Source: Cellulophaga lytica DSM 7489 (GTDB lineage: Bacteria > Bacteroidota > Bacteroidia > Flavobacteriales > Flavobacteriaceae). From it: a DNA stretch of 64,000 nt. Of this stretch, positions 62,831 through 64,000 are shown one piece after another. The stretch spans positions 322,501-386,500 of the forward strand of contig NC_015167.1 in NCBI RefSeq assembly GCF_000190595.1. Reading direction: 5' to 3'. Positions within the stretch are counted from its first letter, which is position 1, and each line of letters begins with the position of its first letter. Both the position numbers and the translations under genes were made by a program. The notes under the pieces are model-generated. The model searched no databases and was not told the DNA's origin. It saw only the letters and a list, made by a program, of their open reading frames with translations.

Positions 62831-63151
62831 TTACTCTTTAAGCTCTTGATAGTCTTTTAAACCCCACTGGTCTAAACTTCTTAAAATTTGTTCTAAAGAT
62901 TTCCCTCTCTTTGTTAATCCGTATTCTACTTTTGGTGGTACTACTGGGTATATTTTTCTAAAAACCAGTTTGTCTTTTTCTAACTCCCTTACTGTTTGTG
63001 TAAACATTTTGTTAGAGATTCCAGAAATTTTCTTTTGTAGTACTCCAGATCGTAAATCTTCATCTAACAAATGAAAAAGGATTAATGGCTTCCACTTTGT
63101 TCCTATTAAATTCATAGTATAATTTAACGGACAGCTAATATCTTTGCTCAA
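62831..63151 (-). CDS. HxlR-family transcriptional regulator
   Basis: The 106-residue winged-helix dimer has the family core: SCPLNYTMNLIGTKWKPLILFHLLDEDLRSGVLQKKISGISNKMFTQTVRELEKDKLVFRKIYPVVPPKVEYGLTKRGKSL. The conserved Cys7 before Pro is the position used for aldehyde or redox sensing in several characterised members (for example HypR/YodB types). It diverges from the VOC/glyoxalase gene, whose promoter region it could control. Confidence 0.93.
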   Translation of the reverse strand: MSKDISCPLNYTMNLIGTKWKPLILFHLLDEDLRSGVLQKKISGISNKMFTQTVRELEKDKLVFRKIYPVVPPKVEYGLTKRGKSLEQILRSLDQWGLKDYQELKE

Positions 63152-63222
63152 AATTTAAATTTATTGTGTTGTAAATCAGCAATTTACTCTTTTAGAAACC
63201 TATAGTACTTTTTGGTAAGTTA

Positions 63223-63253
63223 TTGCCAATAAGACAAATATAATTTAATTTTG
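63223..63253 (+). promoter_or_regulatory. Promoter of the VOC gene
   Basis: TTG (63223-63225), 20-base spacer, TAATTTTG (63246-63253). The match to the Bacteroidota consensus is good, about 18 bases before the ATG at 63272. An HxlR operator would be expected close by. Confidence 0.7.
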
Positions 63254-63271
63254 TGGTCTAAATTAGATCTT

Positions 63272-63784
63272 ATGAAAAATAATAAAGATTATCCTAAATC
63301 ATTTTCGCATATAGGAATAACTGTTCCAGATATAAATAAAGCTGTAGATTTTTACTCTAAAGTTATGGGTTGGTATGTAATTATGCCGCCATCAAAAGTA
63401 AAAAAAGAAGCAGAAACAGCTATTGGTCAAATGTGTATAGATGTTTTTGGTGAGGACTGGACAGAGTTTGATATTGCACATTTATCTACATCTGACGGAA
63501 TTGGTGTAGAATTGTTTTCATTTCCTCACGGAGTTAAAGAAGCTCCAGAATTTAGTCCTTTTAATACTGGTTTATTTCACTTTTGTATTCAAGATCCAAA
63601 TATTGAAGAACTAATTGCTAAAATTGTAGCAAACGGTGGTAAACAAAGAATGCCAATTAGGGAATATTATCCAGAAGACAAACCTTTTAAAATGTGTTAT
63701 GTAGAAGACCCTTTTGGAATTGTTTTTGAAATATATACCCATAGCTATGAGTTAACATACTCCTCTGGAGCGTATGCCAAATAA
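63272..63784 (+). CDS. VOC-family (glyoxalase/dioxygenase-like) protein
   Basis: The 170-residue product starts at the ATG at 63272 (MKNNKDYPKSFSHIGI), since the upstream TTG lies inside the promoter. It has two paired beta-alpha-beta-beta-beta modules with likely metal ligands His (FSHIGITVPD), Glu (GVELFSF), His (GLFHFCIQDP) and Glu (GIVFEIYTHS). The family includes glyoxalase I, extradiol dioxygenases and lactoylglutathione lyase-like proteins. A role in aldehyde or quinone detoxification is inferred from its divergent HxlR regulator. Confidence 0.9.
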   Translation: MKNNKDYPKSFSHIGITVPDINKAVDFYSKVMGWYVIMPPSKVKKEAETAIGQMCIDVFGEDWTEFDIAHLSTSDGIGVELFSFPHGVKEAPEFSPFNTGLFHFCIQDPNIEELIAKIVANGGKQRMPIREYYPEDKPFKMCYVEDPFGIVFEIYTHSYELTYSSGAYAK

Positions 63785-63801
63785 AAATTTATTACTTTAC
63801 T

Positions 63802-63842
63802 AAAAAAAAAGCAAAGATCTAATTCAGTTTTTTGCTTTTTTT
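63802..63842 (+). terminator. Terminator after the VOC gene
   Basis: AAAAAAAAGCAAA / TTTTGCTTTTTTT hairpin with a 13-base loop, about 20 bases after the stop. Confidence 0.8.
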
Positions 63843-63904
63843 ATTCAATACAACCAATAAGGCTATCCTTTTTACTAATTTAGTTTGCTATAAAATTATT
63901 TAAT

Positions 63905-64000
63905 ATGAGCTTTTTAAATTTCCTTTTCGGAAAAAAAAGAATATTTAAACATCCTGTACTTGGTGATTTTACTAGTGATAGAACAAAAGGAAATGACAAG
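63905..64000 (+). CDS. 5' end of an unknown gene (cut by window edge)
   Basis: ATG at 63905 opens MSFLNFLFGKKRIFKHPVLG and stays open to the right edge (32 codons). The N-terminus is short and hydrophobic followed by a basic GKKR segment. Too little is present for a family call. Confidence 0.45.
   Translation, partial: MSFLNFLFGKKRIFKHPVLGDFTSDRTKGNDK

Overview
The window is about 64 kb of AT-rich chromosome from a member of the Flavobacteriaceae (Bacteroidota). The evidence for this is the AAAGGAGGTGTTCC form of the 16S 3' end, TAnnTTTG-type promoter elements, A-rich rather than Shine-Dalgarno start regions, an Oar-like TonB-dependent receptor, DUF4294/DUF6495/DUF6268/DUF4920 proteins, a GG-leader peptide, a fused IcmF mutase and a DnaJ with a shortened zinc finger. 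The genus cannot be fixed from this sequence. I see no prophage, insertion sequence, transposase or CRISPR array.

Layout. 1-3458: an rRNA operon on the minus strand (16S, tRNA-Ile, tRNA-Ala, 5' part of 23S running off the left edge), with three tandem promoter-like elements at 3677-3933. 4171-14084: M42 peptidase, Nudix enzyme, hisS, DUF6495, a large Oar-like receptor, the rpsF-rpsR-rplI operon and a LytTR response regulator. 14142-18877: tightly packed nadC, yihY, DUF2147 and priA. 19002-21668: rlmH, then a TlpA-like thioredoxin lipoprotein and an odd protein joining a GG-leader to the tail of an aspartyl protease. 21733-29222: a SerB-SerA fusion, rdgB, a DEAD-box helicase and small envelope or unknown genes. 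29296-37565: a sigma-54 activator-like regulator, MscS channel, ABC exporter, grpE-dnaJ and mnmD. 37673-43135: ilvE, MazG-like hydrolase, crcB, and a nitrogen block (P-II, AmtB, porin). 43206-53952: DUF1684, a candidate attenuator with a 23-residue Cys-rich peptide ahead of an MFS transporter and a DJ-1 lipoprotein, a second MscS, Lrp, IcmF and PurU.

From about 54 kb the content becomes accessory. Two minus-strand envelope genes end in near-identical 55-60 bp terminator repeats. From 58289 to about 60930 there is an array of small minus-strand genes separated by long imperfect inverted repeats whose outer ends look like GTTGGCA / TGCCAAC. Each gene starts within a few bases to some 50 bases after one repeat and most end just before the next. 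This resembles an integron-type cassette array without an integrase, and it is my best candidate for an undescribed system. One cassette encodes a HEPN-like RNxxAH motif and another a thioredoxin-fold protein with a broken CxxC. The end of the window holds a serine hydrolase, a Nudix enzyme, a divergent HxlR-glyoxalase pair and a truncated gene at the right edge.

All assignments come from reading motifs, lengths and gene order by eye; no database search was run.
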